A stretch of DNA of 42,233 nucleotides, taken from assembly GCA_030065635.1 (NCBI GenBank), contig JASJDJ010000046.1, positions 1-42,233 of the forward strand. The letters run 5' to 3'. This DNA is from Xenococcaceae cyanobacterium MO_188.B32 (GTDB taxonomy: Bacteria > Cyanobacteriota > Cyanobacteriia > Cyanobacteriales > Xenococcaceae). Shown piece by piece: positions 1-10,010 of the stretch. Below the pieces are notes generated by a model that saw only the letters and a list, made by a program, of their open reading frames with translations, did no database searches and had not been told where the DNA came from. Within the stretch, counting starts at the first letter, position 1, and each line of letters begins with the position of its first letter. The position numbers and the translations under genes are program-made.

Positions 1-123
1 AGAAGGAATAAACCCAAAAATTAAGCTAATTAAGAGAAGAGCATATGGGTTAAATAATTTTGACAATTTTAGAAGAAGAGTTCTCTTAAATTGGCATTTT
101 TGCTAGTAATTTATCATACTTAG

Positions 124-893
124 TCTGAAAGAGCCAACGAAACTAATTATCAAAAGGTATTTAATTATGATAATGGCTCAAAATATGTCAAAGATGGTAT
201 TAATAATTATATAGTTAACGGCAATAAATTAACAGTTAACCCCCATCAAATAGGAACTAAATTTGCTCCTCACTATCAATTAACTATTCCTCCAGGAAAA
301 AGTAAAGTAATTAAACTGCGCTTGAGCGATAAATCTAATTTAGATCGACCATTAGATAATGAATTCGAGACTATCTTTAAAACTCGTATTGCCGAAGCAG
401 ATGAATTTTATCAACAAATAAACGATCGATCTTTAAACGAAGATTTAATCAATATCCAAAGACAAGCCTTTGCAGGGATGTTATGGGGTAAACAATACTA
501 TAAATTTGATATCGAACGCTGGCTTAAAGGCGATCCAACACAACCTCCTCCACCACCAGAAAGAAAAGAAGGACGCAACTATCAATGGATACATCTAGAT
601 AATGAAGATATTATCTCCATGCCCGACAAGTGGGAATATCCTTGGTATGCTGCTTGGGATTTAGCTTTTCACTGCTTACCTATTGCGTTAGTCGATCCAG
701 AATTTGCTAAATATCAGTTAGATATTATGACGCGGGAATGGTATATGCACCCTAACGGACAGATTCCTGCCTATGAATGGGCATTTGGTGATGTTAACCC
801 TCCCGTACACGCTTGGGCAACTTGGAGGGTGTATAAGATTGAAGAAAAAAGAAAAGGCAAAGGCGATCGCACTTTTTTAGAAAGAGTATTTCA
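124..893 (+). pseudogene. GH63-type glucosidase fragment, broken at both ends
   Basis: An uninterrupted frame runs from just after a TAG at 121-123 to about 893. It matches the middle of the cyanobacterial 'glucosidase' (GH63/MGH1-like) family of roughly 880-900 aa, with family-like blocks such as [40 protein letters not shown] and [15 protein letters not shown]. The family hydrolyses alpha-linked glucose or glucosylglycerate/mannosylglycerate-type substrates in the cytoplasm. Here the N-terminal part is missing; the frame opens with the ANETN block after a stop, and bases 2-103 in another frame could be more decayed coding sequence. At LERVFQ the family sequence stops and insertion-element DNA begins. 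The TTG at 322 is probably not a real start. Family assignment is from remembered sequence blocks. I infer that the protein is non-functional. Confidence 0.8.
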
Positions 894-930
894 ACACAAT
901 GTAGCAAGGATTCCCCCACTTCAATAATAA

Positions 931-947
931 GTGTTCGTTCAGAACAC
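931..947. mobile_element. Left-end hairpin of an IS200/IS605-type element
   Basis: GTGTTC (931-936) and GAACAC (942-947) form a perfect 6-bp stem around a 5-base loop, 10 bases before the GTG of the TnpB reading frame. A subterminal hairpin at the left end is typical of IS200/IS605 elements, where TnpA binds it. The element boundary is probably near 894, where homology to the interrupted glucosidase ends. No TnpA gene is present. Confidence 0.5.
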
Positions 948-957
948 GAAATTATAA

Positions 958-1655
958 GTGGCGGTTCGGGCGGTCAACATTCTGAATTCGATTCAGAATT
1001 ACGCCCTCAGAATTGCTACCAATAAACGAAACGGAGCGATAGCGACATCTTTATATGATTTGGGACTAATGGGTGATATAATCAGCTACATGAAACAAGT
1101 CACCACCGTAGCCTGTAAACTTAAAGTACCTGTAAAGTTTGTCGCTGAGATCGAAGAAACTTTACAGGCATTTGCTGATGCTTGCGAGTGGGTGAACCAG
1201 AATACACCTCCTGAACTAACTAGTAAAACCAAGATGCAGAAGTTGGTTTACAACGAGGTCAGGTTAAGGTTTGGCTTGTCCTCTAACCTAGCTATTCAGG
1301 CACTGAGAAGAGTTTGTGCCAATAGGAAAACAGCCAGACAGAAAAAACGTAATGTCAGGAAATTTAGCCCTACTTCAGTTAGTTATGATGCTAGAATCTT
1401 TAGCTTTAAAGAATTTGACTACACGGTTAGCCTAAAGCTACTAAAAAGCCGAGCTAGATTTGAGTTGGATATTGGTAATTACCAACGTGGCATTCTGAAA
1501 GGAAAAGAGCCGAAATCAGCTACTTTAGTTAAACGGCGCAATGGCGACTATTACATACACATTAATCTAAATCATGATGCACCAGACCCAATTGATACAA
1601 AAGATGTGTTGGGCTGTGACTTAGGTAGAGTCAGTATTTGTTATACATCAGGAAG
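958..1655 (+). pseudogene. tnpB: TnpB-type RNA-guided nuclease, truncated
   Basis: The frame starts at GTG 958. It encodes the N-terminal and middle part of an IS605-family TnpB (OrfB), the RNA-guided nuclease ancestral to Cas12. A basic stretch (RRVCANRKTARQKKRNVRK) is followed by a beta-rich region and the RuvC-I motif VLGCDLGR, whose aspartate is residue 221. Family members have about 400 aa. Here the frame keeps TnpB-like sequence only a few residues beyond RuvC-I and then runs into unrelated DNA to a stop at 1692. RuvC-II, the zinc finger and RuvC-III are missing, as are the element's right end and any omega RNA. It cannot be an active nuclease. The 3' end overlaps the convergent FecR-like gene, so the deletion joined the element to that gene's tail. 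Confidence 0.8.
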
Positions 1656-2375
1656 AAACCCCGATTTTAGTTCATCTTGCTGTTCTAGATAGTAATCCGC
1701 TAAAAGTAAGGCTTGTACTTCCTCAGAAACTGATTCTAATTTAATTTTCTCGACTTCTTCTTCGATTAAGAAACCTCGTTCAGTTCGTCTTAACTGGAGT
1801 TGATAAGGCGATGAGCCATCCCCATCTACTGCTTCAACTACTAACTCATAAACAAATTTTGGTCGCAATGGTTCTCCTGAATAGAGAACATTGGTGTCCT
1901 CGACAGTCTCTGACCAAATAATGCGCTCGCCTGCCTTGAGTTGAACGCGATAGCTAGTCGCCCCTGGAACAGATGACCAGCTTAATAAAGGTTTATCTGT
2001 CAGTACTAGGGTTTGATAAACAAAATCTTCTTCCAGTAAGTCGAGGAAAATAGGAGCTGCTGCCCGTGCATCGGTGTTCTTAATGCCAGGACAAATAGTT
2101 TTCAATCCTGACATAACCCCTGCTTGTGCCGATCTTAAACGGCGATCGCCACAGCGTACTCTCACTACTGCCCCCCGATCGGGTAAGAGAATATCCCCTA
2201 CGGTTAGAGTCATTCCTGGAAAGGCACGTTGATAAGTATTTGTCCCCACTCGTTGGATTTGAGCTTCTCCTGTTAATTCCACAATACGGTTGACAGAATT
2301 AGCTTGAGCGGGCTTGGGCGATAGTGCCAAGCTACAGGTCAAAATCCATAAGCAGAGCGGTCTTGTCTTTCCCAT
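1641..2375 (-). CDS. FecR-like secreted/periplasmic protein
   Basis: About 244 aa. The start is ATG at 2375, chosen over an upstream in-frame ATG because a strong GGAGAAGGAGAGG ribosome site precedes it and a signal peptide follows (MGKTRPLCLWILTCSLALSPKPAQA). After cleavage there is a FecR/PEGA-like beta domain (IVELTGEAQIQRV ... GDILLP ... VVRVRCGD). A second beta domain, possibly Ig/fibronectin-like, follows (LSWSSVPGATSYRVQL ... YELVVEAVDGDG), then an acidic tail. In cyanobacteria such proteins commonly sit beside TPR, CHASE2 or CHAT proteins; here the partner is the TPR membrane gene whose stop lies one base upstream, so the two are probably co-transcribed. The last residues lie at the scar left by the truncated TnpB element, so the native C-terminus may be altered. 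Exact function is unknown. Confidence 0.7.
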   Translation of the reverse strand: MGKTRPLCLWILTCSLALSPKPAQANSVNRIVELTGEAQIQRVGTNTYQRAFPGMTLTVGDILLPDRGAVVRVRCGDRRLRSAQAGVMSGLKTICPGIKNTDARAAAPIFLDLLEEDFVYQTLVLTDKPLLSWSSVPGATSYRVQLKAGERIIWSETVEDTNVLYSGEPLRPKFVYELVVEAVDGDGSSPYQLQLRRTERGFLIEEEVEKIKLESVSEEVQALLLADYYLEQQDELKSGFLPDV

Positions 2376-2376
2376 G

Positions 2377-3621
2377 TTACGGTTTCCTCTCCTTCTCCAA
2401 TTTCTCCTGTGCAATACTTTTCCATAAATACTCATCAGGAGAATTCCCATCTGCGTAGGCGATACATTTGCTCCAATTGCCTAATGCCTCTTTTGTCTGG
2501 CTTTGTCCTTCAAAAACTTGAGCCAACAAACAGTAAGATGGTGCTTTCTTCGAGTGAAGATCGATCGCTTCTTTGAGTAAAGATTTTGCTTCAGAATAAT
2601 GTTTGAGTTCTAACTGCGCCCAACCTAAATTTTTGAGCAAAGCATACTTAACTTGTTGGAAATCCCTATTTGTAGTTACTTGTTCCTCATCCAAGGCATT
2701 TTTGCCTTCTAACAAAGGAGCGATCGCCTGAGTATATTTTTTTTGCAGAATGAGGAGACGACCCCAGTTATTATAAGCTTTGAGTCGAGTTAACAGAGTT
2801 GCTGATACATCTTGTTGTACTGCCAGTTGATATTCGGTTTGGGCTTTCGGGAACTGCTGGAGGTCTTCGTACAGTAAGCCTAAATGATAGTGAGCCTCCG
2901 CATAACTCGGATTCAGCGCGATCGCTTTTTGATAATTGGCTTTAGACTCCTCCAACTTCCCTGCTAGATATTGTTCTTTTCCTCGAGCGTGGAAGTATAC
3001 AGCTATGTGGGGGAAAGAGTTATGAGCCAAGATTAACAGGCAAAGAAGAATTAGAGCGATCGCCATAGTTAAAAGCGACCAGTAAGATTTAGCCAGTTTC
3101 TGAAACAAATAGTTACGCGCTGCTCGTCCGATGGGGGTTAAAGCACCACTGGTTAGTAGAGTCAGTAAACTGGGAATAATCACAGCCAGCACACTGATTG
3201 TATCCAACCCCCCACTGAGAAATCGGGGAACTGCATCCGCGATCAGGCTCACAGAAATAGTCAGAAAAACTAAGGTGAGACCATTCCAAAACCAATCGAG
3301 GCGTTGCCACCAACGAGGTCTAGATGTCGAAAAATGCCACCACCAAGAGGAATCTGGAGGCTGCAAGCTGTTGCGCCAGTGAGGATAATCTGACACGCCA
3401 GTTATGATTGCTTGTTGTTCCCGTAACCGTCTGTCCAAGTCGGTCAGATGTAACAAGAGCGAAATCGGTAAGGATTCTACTTTCTGTAGGGAATTTTGAA
3501 TTGCATCCCGTGCCAATAAAACTTTGATAACCTGTTCTGCTGAAGAAGTAGCCGTTTCAAGTTGGGCTAACATTTCCTCGTATTGTTTGATGGCAGGATA
3601 TAAGTGTCGATCGACTCTCAC
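2377..3621 (-). CDS. Membrane protein with C-terminal TPR repeats
   Basis: 414 aa, GTG start. Residues about 1-110 are soluble and helical. Two or three hydrophobic segments follow ([50 protein letters not shown]), the last ending near residue 200. The C-terminal half is a run of TPR units (GKEQYLAGKLEESKANYQKAIALNPSYAEAHYHLGLLYEDLQQF and onward to GNWSKCIAYAD). TPR arrays act as protein-binding scaffolds, so this is likely a membrane-anchored adaptor, possibly for the secreted FecR-like product encoded immediately downstream. The start codon lacks an obvious ribosome site. No enzymatic domain is visible and I do not recognise a named family member. Confidence 0.75.
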   Translation of the reverse strand: MRVDRHLYPAIKQYEEMLAQLETATSSAEQVIKVLLARDAIQNSLQKVESLPISLLLHLTDLDRRLREQQAIITGVSDYPHWRNSLQPPDSSWWWHFSTSRPRWWQRLDWFWNGLTLVFLTISVSLIADAVPRFLSGGLDTISVLAVIIPSLLTLLTSGALTPIGRAARNYLFQKLAKSYWSLLTMAIALILLCLLILAHNSFPHIAVYFHARGKEQYLAGKLEESKANYQKAIALNPSYAEAHYHLGLLYEDLQQFPKAQTEYQLAVQQDVSATLLTRLKAYNNWGRLLILQKKYTQAIAPLLEGKNALDEEQVTTNRDFQQVKYALLKNLGWAQLELKHYSEAKSLLKEAIDLHSKKAPSYCLLAQVFEGQSQTKEALGNWSKCIAYADGNSPDEYLWKSIAQEKLEKERKP

Positions 3622-3680
3622 AGAATGGGATTGATTAGCTACATTCTGATACTATATGGAAAAAAGAATTTGACACATGG

Positions 3681-3706
3681 TAGGGGCGAAAGACCTGTCG
3701 CCCCTA
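3681..3706. repeat. Palindromic repeat TAGGGGCGA...TCGCCCCTA downstream of gltS
   Basis: TAGGGGCGA (3681-3689) and TCGCCCCTA (3698-3706) form a perfect 9-bp stem around an 8-base loop, about 20 bases after the glutamate synthase stop. It has the same outer arms as the palindromes at 23981 and 42205. It may help terminate gltS transcription, but no T-run follows. Confidence 0.7.
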
Positions 3707-3726
3707 AGCTCTCCGAATTTTTCTGG

Positions 3727-6700
3727 TTAAACAGAAGTTAATGGTTGTTCTTCTGGTTCAACCATAGCTTCAGGATTGGCTTCTGGACTTTCAGCTTCAC
3801 TAGGTGGTACGACTTGCCAGAATTTATGGAGATAAGTACTCCAATTATCCAGAATCATTTGCCCTTTCTGACTACCAGTTTTGGCTACATGGGCAGTAAT
3901 TAAGTCTTGGAGTTGTTTTTCTCCTGCTGTTGAAATTACTCTTTGGAACTTAACAATTTCTGGATTGACTTTGGCTGGGAAAGAACCATCTTCGTCTAAG
4001 AAGTAACCTAGTCCGCCAGTCATACCTGCACCGACATTGCGACCTACTTTTCCTAAGACAACTACTATTCCACCAGTCATATATTCACAGCAGTGATCTC
4101 CAGCACCTTCAATCACAGCTTTACCCATAGAGTTACGTACAGCAAAACGTTCTCCAGCCTTGCCGTTAGCGTATAAAAACCCACCAGTAGCACCATAGAG
4201 ACAGGTATTACCAATAATCACGTTGTCTGCTGGATCGTAAGTAGCCGTTGCAGGAGGAATAATAACAATTTCTCCACCGTGCATCCCTTTTCCTACATAG
4301 TCGTTAGCTTCGCCAGAAAGTACCATTTTCATTCCTGGCAAGTTAAAGGCTGCAAAACTCTGACCAGCAGAACCTTGGAAGTTGAAAGTAATTTCTCCTT
4401 CAAAACCACTATTGCCATATTTTGAGGCAATAACTCCAGCAATTCTTGCTCCCACACAACGGTCGGTATTTATAATTTTTACGTCTTTAGTGACTGCCCT
4501 TTGCTGACTAATTGCGGTAGTAATCTGCTCATCTGCTAATAGTTCATCATCGAGAACATCACCGTTAGTGTGTACTTCTTGGTGGTTTAACCAACTGCGA
4601 TCGCTTTTGACATTGGGCAGGTTAATCAAACAGTCTAAAGTCAAGGCATTAGTTTTGGTTAACTGAACATCGGTTCTTTGAGTCAGTAAGTCAGTGCGAC
4701 CAATAATTTCATCTAAACGACGATAACCTAATTTTGCCAATAGAGAACGTACTTCTTCTGCTACAAAATAGAGAAAGTTTACTAAGTGTTCGGGAACACC
4801 TGTAAAACGTTGGCGTAATCTTTCTTGTTGGGTTGCTACTCCTACCGGACAGGTATTCATATGACATACCCGCGCCATAATACAACCTTCAGCAATCATG
4901 GCGATCGAGCCGAAGCCATATTCTTCTGCACCCATCAAGGCAGCCATAACTACGTCCCAGCCAGTTTTTAAGCCACCATCAGCCCGCAAAATAACGCGAT
5001 CGCGCAACTGATTTTCTAGCAAGACGCGATGCACTTCAGTTACTCCTAATTCCCAAGATACCCCCGCGTGTTTGATCGAACTGAGAGGGGAGGCACCAGT
5101 CCCGCCATCGTGACCAGAAATTTGGATTACATCGGCATTGGCTTTAGCTACTCCTGCTGCAATTGTACCTATGCCAATTTCGGCTACCAATTTCACCGAC
5201 ACCTTAGCTTTGGGGTTAATTTGATGCAAGTCAAAAATTAACTGTGCCAAATCTTCGATCGAGTAAATATCGTGGTGGGGTGGTGGAGAAATCAGCGTAA
5301 CCCCTGGTTTGGAACGTCGCAGGGAAGCAATATAAGGACTAACTTTCTTGCCTGGTAGTTGTCCCCCTTCTCCTGGTTTTGCCCCTTGAGCGATTTTAAT
5401 TTCTAGCTGCTTGGCATTCATTAAATACTCTGGCGTTACTCCAAAACGACCAGAAGCCACCTGTTTAATAGCCGAACTAGCGGTATCGCCATTTTGCAAA
5501 CCATTTAGATGGGGTAAGGTAGCAGAATGACCGCTTTCATCCACGTCATCGAGGATTTTAAAGCGAACGGGGTCTTCTCCTCCTTCTCCCGAATTAGACT
5601 TACCCCCAATACGGTTCATCGCTATCGCTAGAGTCTCATGAGCTTCCCGTGAGAGAGAACCTAAGGACATACCTCCCGTACAAAAACGTTTAACAATATC
5701 CTCTACTGGTTCAACTTCCTCAACAGAAATAGAATCGCGATCGCTTTCAAAAATTAACAAATCTCTGAGAGCAGTAGCTGGACGACCTTGTAAATACTGT
5801 TTATAAACTTCATAGTGGTCGTATTGTTTACTATCTACTGCTTTATGCAATGCTTTTGCCATTTCGGGAGAGTTCATATGATACTCTCCCCCTTTTTTAT
5901 ATTTGACAAAGCCAAAATTTTCTAGCTTTTTCTGATGTAATTCTGGGAAGGCACGACAATGAAAAGCAACAGTCTCCTGGGCTAATTCTGCTACTGTCAA
6001 ACCTCCTAAACGGGAAGTAGTACCGGCAAAAGCCAAGTCTACTAACTCTACTCCTAATCCCAAAGCTTCAAAAATTTGCGCCCCATGATAAGAAGACAAT
6101 AGGGAAATTCCCATTTTCGAGAGAATTTTTAATAATCCTGCTTCTATTGCCTTGCGATAGTTTTTCTGGGCTGTTTCTAGGGAAATTCGCTCCATTTTTT
6201 CGTTGGCAATTAGTTTTTGAGTTTTAGGATCGCTCCACCAGCCCCTCACACTTTCTAACGCAAGATAGGAACATACTGCTGAAGCCCCATAACCAATCAA
6301 GCAAGCAAAGTGATGAGTACTCCAACACTGGGCAGTATCTACTACTAAAGAAGCTTTTAGTCTCAAACCCTCACGAATCAAGTGATGGTGTACTGCTCCC
6401 ACGGCTAAGAGGGGAGGAATATAGCTATAGTCTTCATTAATACCCGAACCAGCACGGTCGCTCAAGATGACAATTTCTGCTCCTGCTACTACTGCTTCTG
6501 CTGCTTGTTGACAGAGTTTGTTGACTGCTTGCTCTAATCCTGCTGGTCCTGTGGAGATAGGATACAGGGTGGATAATACTTCTGTGGTAAAATCAGCCTC
6601 CTCGATCGCTGCTAACTCAGCATCATTTAAAATTGGTGTTTCTAATTTCAACAGACGAGCATCTTCTGGCTGTAAGTTTAATAAATTCCCTTTTGTCCCT

Positions 6701-8370
6701 AGTTGCATCGATAGGGACATAACCAAACTTTCTCGTAAAGGATCGATGGGAGGATTCGTTACTTGAGCGAATCTCTGTTTAAAGTAATCATAGAGTAGAC
6801 GGGGCTTATCCGATAACACCGCTAGAGGAATATCATCTCCCATACAAAAAGTAGGTTCTTTCCCATCGATCGCCATAGATTGGATAATCATTTCTACATC
6901 TTCGGCGGTATAACCAAAAGCAGTTTGTTGACGCAGTAAATCTGTTGAGGCTAATTGAGTTTGCTGCTCGAAGGCTTGAGGTTTAATTACCTGACGATAC
7001 TTTTGCACCCATTTGCGATAAGATTTTTCTCGGGCAACACGCTGTTTAATTTCCCAGTTGCGTAGAATTTCTTTTGATTGGAGATCGACAACAATCATTT
7101 GTCCGGGACCGAGTCTACCTTTTTCAACGATCTCGGCTTCTGGTAAGTCTACTACTCCAGTTTCCGAAGCGACTACGATATAACCATCTTTAATAATACT
7201 GTAACGGGCAGGACGCAATCCATTGCGGTCTAGGGTAGCGCCTACGGTTTTACCATCGCTAAATACTAATAAAGCGGGACCATCCCAAGGTTCTTGCAAG
7301 CCACTATGATATTCATAAAAATCAACAATTTCTGGATATTGCTGAAGATCGGGTTGATTTCGATAAGCTTCTGGGACTAGAATCATCGCTGCTTCTGGGA
7401 TGCTGCGTCCTGTCCTAACTAACAACTCCATCGCGCTATCCAAATTGTAAGAATCGCTGTTATGGGTATTAACTATGGGTGTCAGTCCTTCTAATTCTTC
7501 TTCCGTCCATCCAGGAGTTTCTAGTTTATTTTCTCTAGCTGCCATCCAGTTAACATTACCCAGCAGCGTATTAATTTCTCCATTGTGACCCAACAACCGC
7601 ATCGGTTGAGCGAAAGGCCATTTGGGCATAGTATTGGTACTAAAGCGTCTGTGGTAAACAGCAAAAGCACTCTCATAATCTGGATTAGTTAGATCTTGAT
7701 AGAATTGCCCTAATACTTCCGAGCGTACCATTCCTTTGTAGACAATAGTCCGACAAGAAAAAGAACAAATATAAAAATCATCTTCTAACTTCTTACCTAC
7801 TCGCGAGCGCACTACATAGAGTTTTCTATCTAATTCGTCTCCTAGCAAGTTGGTAGCAGAAGTAACGAAAATTTGCTCGATTTGGGGTTGATATTCTCTA
7901 GCTTGTACCCCCAATACTTCTGGATTTACTGGTAGTTTACGCCAACCAATAACTATAAGATTTTCGTTTCTAACAATCTCTTCGATAAATAAACGGTACT
8001 CTGTTGCCCTCTGTCGATCTTGGGGCAAAAATACCATCCCCACTCCATAGGCTTCTCGATCTGGTAAGGAAATATTATTTTCTCTCGACCAAGTTTGGAA
8101 CAGTTTAGCTGGTAATGCTGTCATTAATCCTGCACCATCACCAGAATCGCGGTCTGCACTACAAGCACCACGATGTTCCATACAACCTAGCGCTACTAAA
8201 GCTTGTTTAATTATTTTATGACTAGCGCAACCATCGCGATCGGCGATAAAACCTACACCACAAGCATCTCTTTCTTCTGTTAACCAAGGTTGGCCGTGCA
8301 GGGTCGTTCTTACTGAAGATTTACTTTGTTGTTGTAGATTAGTGATCATCTTGCTAGTTTTCTTTGCCAT
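3727..8370 (-). CDS. gltS: Ferredoxin-dependent glutamate synthase
   Basis: About 1547 aa, full length. It converts 2-oxoglutarate plus glutamine to two glutamates with electrons from ferredoxin, the second step of GS-GOGAT ammonium assimilation. The N-terminal class II amidotransferase has its nucleophile in DACGVGF, Cys37 if the ATG at 8370 is used, so a short propeptide would be removed. The next block, [11 protein letters not shown], resembles the plant plastid Fd-GOGAT rather than the NADH enzyme. The FMN/synthase domain follows, then the 3Fe-4S motif [12 protein letters not shown] (C-x5-C-x4-C) near 4850-4890 and the C-terminal beta-helix (GGEIVIIPP ... CLYGATGG). No NADPH small subunit is nearby, which fits ferredoxin dependence. 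Start choice: the frame extends to TTG 8406 and ATG 8388; ATG 8370 has a weak GAAAG upstream and is preferred, but this is uncertain. Also called glsF. Confidence 0.95.
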   Translation of the reverse strand: MAKKTSKMITNLQQQSKSSVRTTLHGQPWLTEERDACGVGFIADRDGCASHKIIKQALVALGCMEHRGACSADRDSGDGAGLMTALPAKLFQTWSRENNISLPDREAYGVGMVFLPQDRQRATEYRLFIEEIVRNENLIVIGWRKLPVNPEVLGVQAREYQPQIEQIFVTSATNLLGDELDRKLYVVRSRVGKKLEDDFYICSFSCRTIVYKGMVRSEVLGQFYQDLTNPDYESAFAVYHRRFSTNTMPKWPFAQPMRLLGHNGEINTLLGNVNWMAARENKLETPGWTEEELEGLTPIVNTHNSDSYNLDSAMELLVRTGRSIPEAAMILVPEAYRNQPDLQQYPEIVDFYEYHSGLQEPWDGPALLVFSDGKTVGATLDRNGLRPARYSIIKDGYIVVASETGVVDLPEAEIVEKGRLGPGQMIVVDLQSKEILRNWEIKQRVAREKSYRKWVQKYRQVIKPQAFEQQTQLASTDLLRQQTAFGYTAEDVEMIIQSMAIDGKEPTFCMGDDIPLAVLSDKPRLLYDYFKQRFAQVTNPPIDPLRESLVMSLSMQLGTKGNLLNLQPEDARLLKLETPILNDAELAAIEEADFTTEVLSTLYPISTGPAGLEQAVNKLCQQAAEAVVAGAEIVILSDRAGSGINEDYSYIPPLLAVGAVHHHLIREGLRLKASLVVDTAQCWSTHHFACLIGYGASAVCSYLALESVRGWWSDPKTQKLIANEKMERISLETAQKNYRKAIEAGLLKILSKMGISLLSSYHGAQIFEALGLGVELVDLAFAGTTSRLGGLTVAELAQETVAFHCRAFPELHQKKLENFGFVKYKKGGEYHMNSPEMAKALHKAVDSKQYDHYEVYKQYLQGRPATALRDLLIFESDRDSISVEEVEPVEDIVKRFCTGGMSLGSLSREAHETLAIAMNRIGGKSNSGEGGEDPVRFKILDDVDESGHSATLPHLNGLQNGDTASSAIKQVASGRFGVTPEYLMNAKQLEIKIAQGAKPGEGGQLPGKKVSPYIASLRRSKPGVTLISPPPHHDIYSIEDLAQLIFDLHQINPKAKVSVKLVAEIGIGTIAAGVAKANADVIQISGHDGGTGASPLSSIKHAGVSWELGVTEVHRVLLENQLRDRVILRADGGLKTGWDVVMAALMGAEEYGFGSIAMIAEGCIMARVCHMNTCPVGVATQQERLRQRFTGVPEHLVNFLYFVAEEVRSLLAKLGYRRLDEIIGRTDLLTQRTDVQLTKTNALTLDCLINLPNVKSDRSWLNHQEVHTNGDVLDDELLADEQITTAISQQRAVTKDVKIINTDRCVGARIAGVIASKYGNSGFEGEITFNFQGSAGQSFAAFNLPGMKMVLSGEANDYVGKGMHGGEIVIIPPATATYDPADNVIIGNTCLYGATGGFLYANGKAGERFAVRNSMGKAVIEGAGDHCCEYMTGGIVVVLGKVGRNVGAGMTGGLGYFLDEDGSFPAKVNPEIVKFQRVISTAGEKQLQDLITAHVAKTGSQKGQMILDNWSTYLHKFWQVVPPSEAESPEANPEAMVEPEEQPLTSV

Positions 8371-8762
8371 AATGTTTCTTTCGCTCATAAGTCGTTTGCA
8401 GTACAAATATATTAATTAAAATTAGAACTTATAATTTATAAACCTCGATCCTGCTAGAACAAAACCCAAAAAACCAATGAAGACATACACAAATTAGGGG
8501 TTATAGAATAGTACCTTATTTGCATAATAAATTGGTTATCCTTGTACACTTTTTATTGGCTTGGCAAGTTTCACAAGGAAATAATCAGGATAATTTTCGC
8601 TAAAAAATTACGATATCTAGAAATATTCAAGAAAATTCTCAATTGTTACTTTATACACATTTAAACCCAGACAGTCTCGAATTAACGTAGCTTTAACTCA
8701 CATTATAAAAATACTAACCTTTAATTTGCTACAAAAAAAGACAAATTGACTATTTGCCCAAA

Positions 8763-8776
8763 GTAAGTATTCATAC
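8763..8776. promoter_or_regulatory. Candidate NtcA site GTA-N8-TAC
   Basis: GTA AGTATTCA TAC is a perfect match to the palindromic core bound by the nitrogen regulator NtcA. It lies between gltS, a nitrogen-assimilation gene about 390 bases away, and the cupin gene about 290 bases away. I found no clean TAN3T box 22 bases away in either direction, and several such 6-base matches are expected by chance in 42 kb, so this is tentative. Confidence 0.3.
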
Positions 8777-9011
8777 ATACAAGTGTATTTATTTATTTGA
8801 CGATTTAAGAAGGAAAGTAAATTTAAATTACCAAAAGCTCTTCTCCTTTGTGAAGATTCTATGTAGATCTTTTAGTTATACGAGTTTGCTATGTTCGTCT
8901 AACTAATTTGTTTGTTATCTTTGTGCATAGACTAAAGTTGATTAGTTGTTTGTGCCAGTTAAATCAACTAGATAATCCGTAAAATTTCTATATTTGTCAA
9001 ACTCTCACTTT

Positions 9012-9036
9012 CCTGGGTTGAGGCTTCCTCTCCAGG
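9012..9036 (+). other. Stem-loop in the leader of the cupin gene
   Basis: CCTGG (9012-9016) pairs with CCAGG (9032-9036), and inside it GAGG (9020-9023) pairs with CCTC (9027-9030) over a 3-base loop. The two-tier hairpin ends 29 bases before the ATG at 9066. It may be a leader structure or an upstream terminator; no T-run follows. Confidence 0.4.
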
Positions 9037-9065
9037 GTTGCTCGTAAATTTTCTCAGAATTAGTT

Positions 9066-9479
9066 ATGCCTCAGTCGACAAAAACTACTCAAAACCTTAA
9101 ATTAGATTTACCAGAATCCTTATCTTCTGCGGGAGTTGCTGCCACAGAAATTCGTCCTTGGGGTTCGTTTACTACTCTAGAAGAAGGAACTGGGTATAAA
9201 ATCAAGCGAATTGAAGTCAATCCAGGTCATCGTTTGAGTTTGCAGATGCACCATCATCGTAGCGAACACTGGATTGTAGTCTCTGGAACTGCCAAAGTCA
9301 CTTGTGGCGAGCGAGAAATGATTCTTAGTAGCAATCAGTCTACTTATGTACCACAGTGTACTAGCCACCGTCTAGAAAATCCAGGAGTAATTAAATTAGT
9401 CTTAATTGAAGTTCAGAACGGCGAATATTTAGGGGAAGATGACATTATCCGTTTTCAAGACGATTACGCTAGACAATAA
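9066..9479 (+). CDS. Stand-alone mannose-6-phosphate isomerase-type cupin
   Basis: 137 aa. It is equivalent to the C-terminal phosphomannose isomerase type II domain of ManC-like proteins, without the guanylyltransferase domain. Family landmarks are RPWGSFTTLEEGTGYKIKRI, the metal-binding cupin motif LQMHHHRSEHWIVVSGTAKVT and the second cupin motif YVPQCTSHRLENPG. The domain interconverts fructose-6-phosphate and mannose-6-phosphate, feeding GDP-mannose and exopolysaccharide synthesis. Whether this single-domain form is catalytic or regulatory is not visible. No clear ribosome site precedes the ATG. The next gene starts 64 bases downstream, so co-transcription is possible. Confidence 0.85.
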   Translation: MPQSTKTTQNLKLDLPESLSSAGVAATEIRPWGSFTTLEEGTGYKIKRIEVNPGHRLSLQMHHHRSEHWIVVSGTAKVTCGEREMILSSNQSTYVPQCTSHRLENPGVIKLVLIEVQNGEYLGEDDIIRFQDDYARQ

Positions 9480-9543
9480 AATATTTTCTCAATAGCTGGT
9501 AGTATGGGCTAAGAAGCAGACCTTTACCCAATTATTAATCTGC

Positions 9544-9915
9544 ATGATTTATATTAGTCAAGCTGCAGCTAGAGAAATTAAACGCTTAAAACAAATTCGC
9601 CAACAACCAGAGAACTCAATCCGTTTATCGATCGAAAATGGGGGTTGCTCTGGTTTATTTTATAATTTGGAATTAGACAACCCAAGCTCTCAAACTAATG
9701 TTTCAGAACAGGGAGAAGGCGATCGCGTTTGGGAAAGTAATGGTGTAACTGTAATTGTAGATGAACGAGCTTATCCTCACGTTCACGGGTTAAAATTAGA
9801 TTATTCAGAAGATTTAATGGGAGGGGGATTTCGCTTTCAAAACCCCAATGCTATAGAGCCTTGCAAATGCAGTTTATCCTTTAGAACTACTAAAATATTA
9901 GAGCAGCCAAGCTAA
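9544..9915 (+). CDS. IscA/HesB/SufA-type Fe-S cluster protein
   Basis: 123 aa A-type iron-sulfur carrier or assembly accessory protein. It has the three family cysteines: C35 in ENGGCSG and C107/C109 in EPCKCSLSF, where the commoner form is CGCGxSF. The middle (VWESNGVTVIVDERAYPHVHGLKLDYSEDLMGGGFRFQNPNA) is typical of the family. Such proteins hold a cluster or iron and pass it to target apoproteins. A longer polar insert near residues 50-65 (SSQTNVSEQGEGDR) separates the first two conserved blocks. The gene sits 95 bases upstream of rpsL, in the same direction. A cysteine desulfurase is encoded elsewhere in the window (20919-22136) and may supply sulfur, though it is not in the same operon. 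Confidence 0.88.
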   Translation: MIYISQAAAREIKRLKQIRQQPENSIRLSIENGGCSGLFYNLELDNPSSQTNVSEQGEGDRVWESNGVTVIVDERAYPHVHGLKLDYSEDLMGGGFRFQNPNAIEPCKCSLSFRTTKILEQPS

Positions 9916-10010
9916 TGAATGCTCTTGACACGAAAACAATTAATTGTTAACATCATGATTTGTCTGCTATCCTTTCATAAATAGGATTCTATTGCGGTTA
10001 TACCTATCTC

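Larger units (their letters stand above)
8371..9065. other. Divergent intergenic region between gltS and the cupin gene
   Basis: About 0.7 kb, very AT-rich, with no convincing reading frame and no tRNA or rRNA. It must hold the promoters of gltS (minus) and of the cupin gene (plus). I see one perfect NtcA-type site (8763-8776) and one stable hairpin (9012-9036). Nothing else is recognisable. Confidence 0.6.

Noticed and set aside
322-927. Complete 201-aa gene from TTG 322
   Set aside because: The family homology continues upstream of the TTG to 124 and stops short of the frame's end, so this is an internal piece of a broken gene, not a whole gene.
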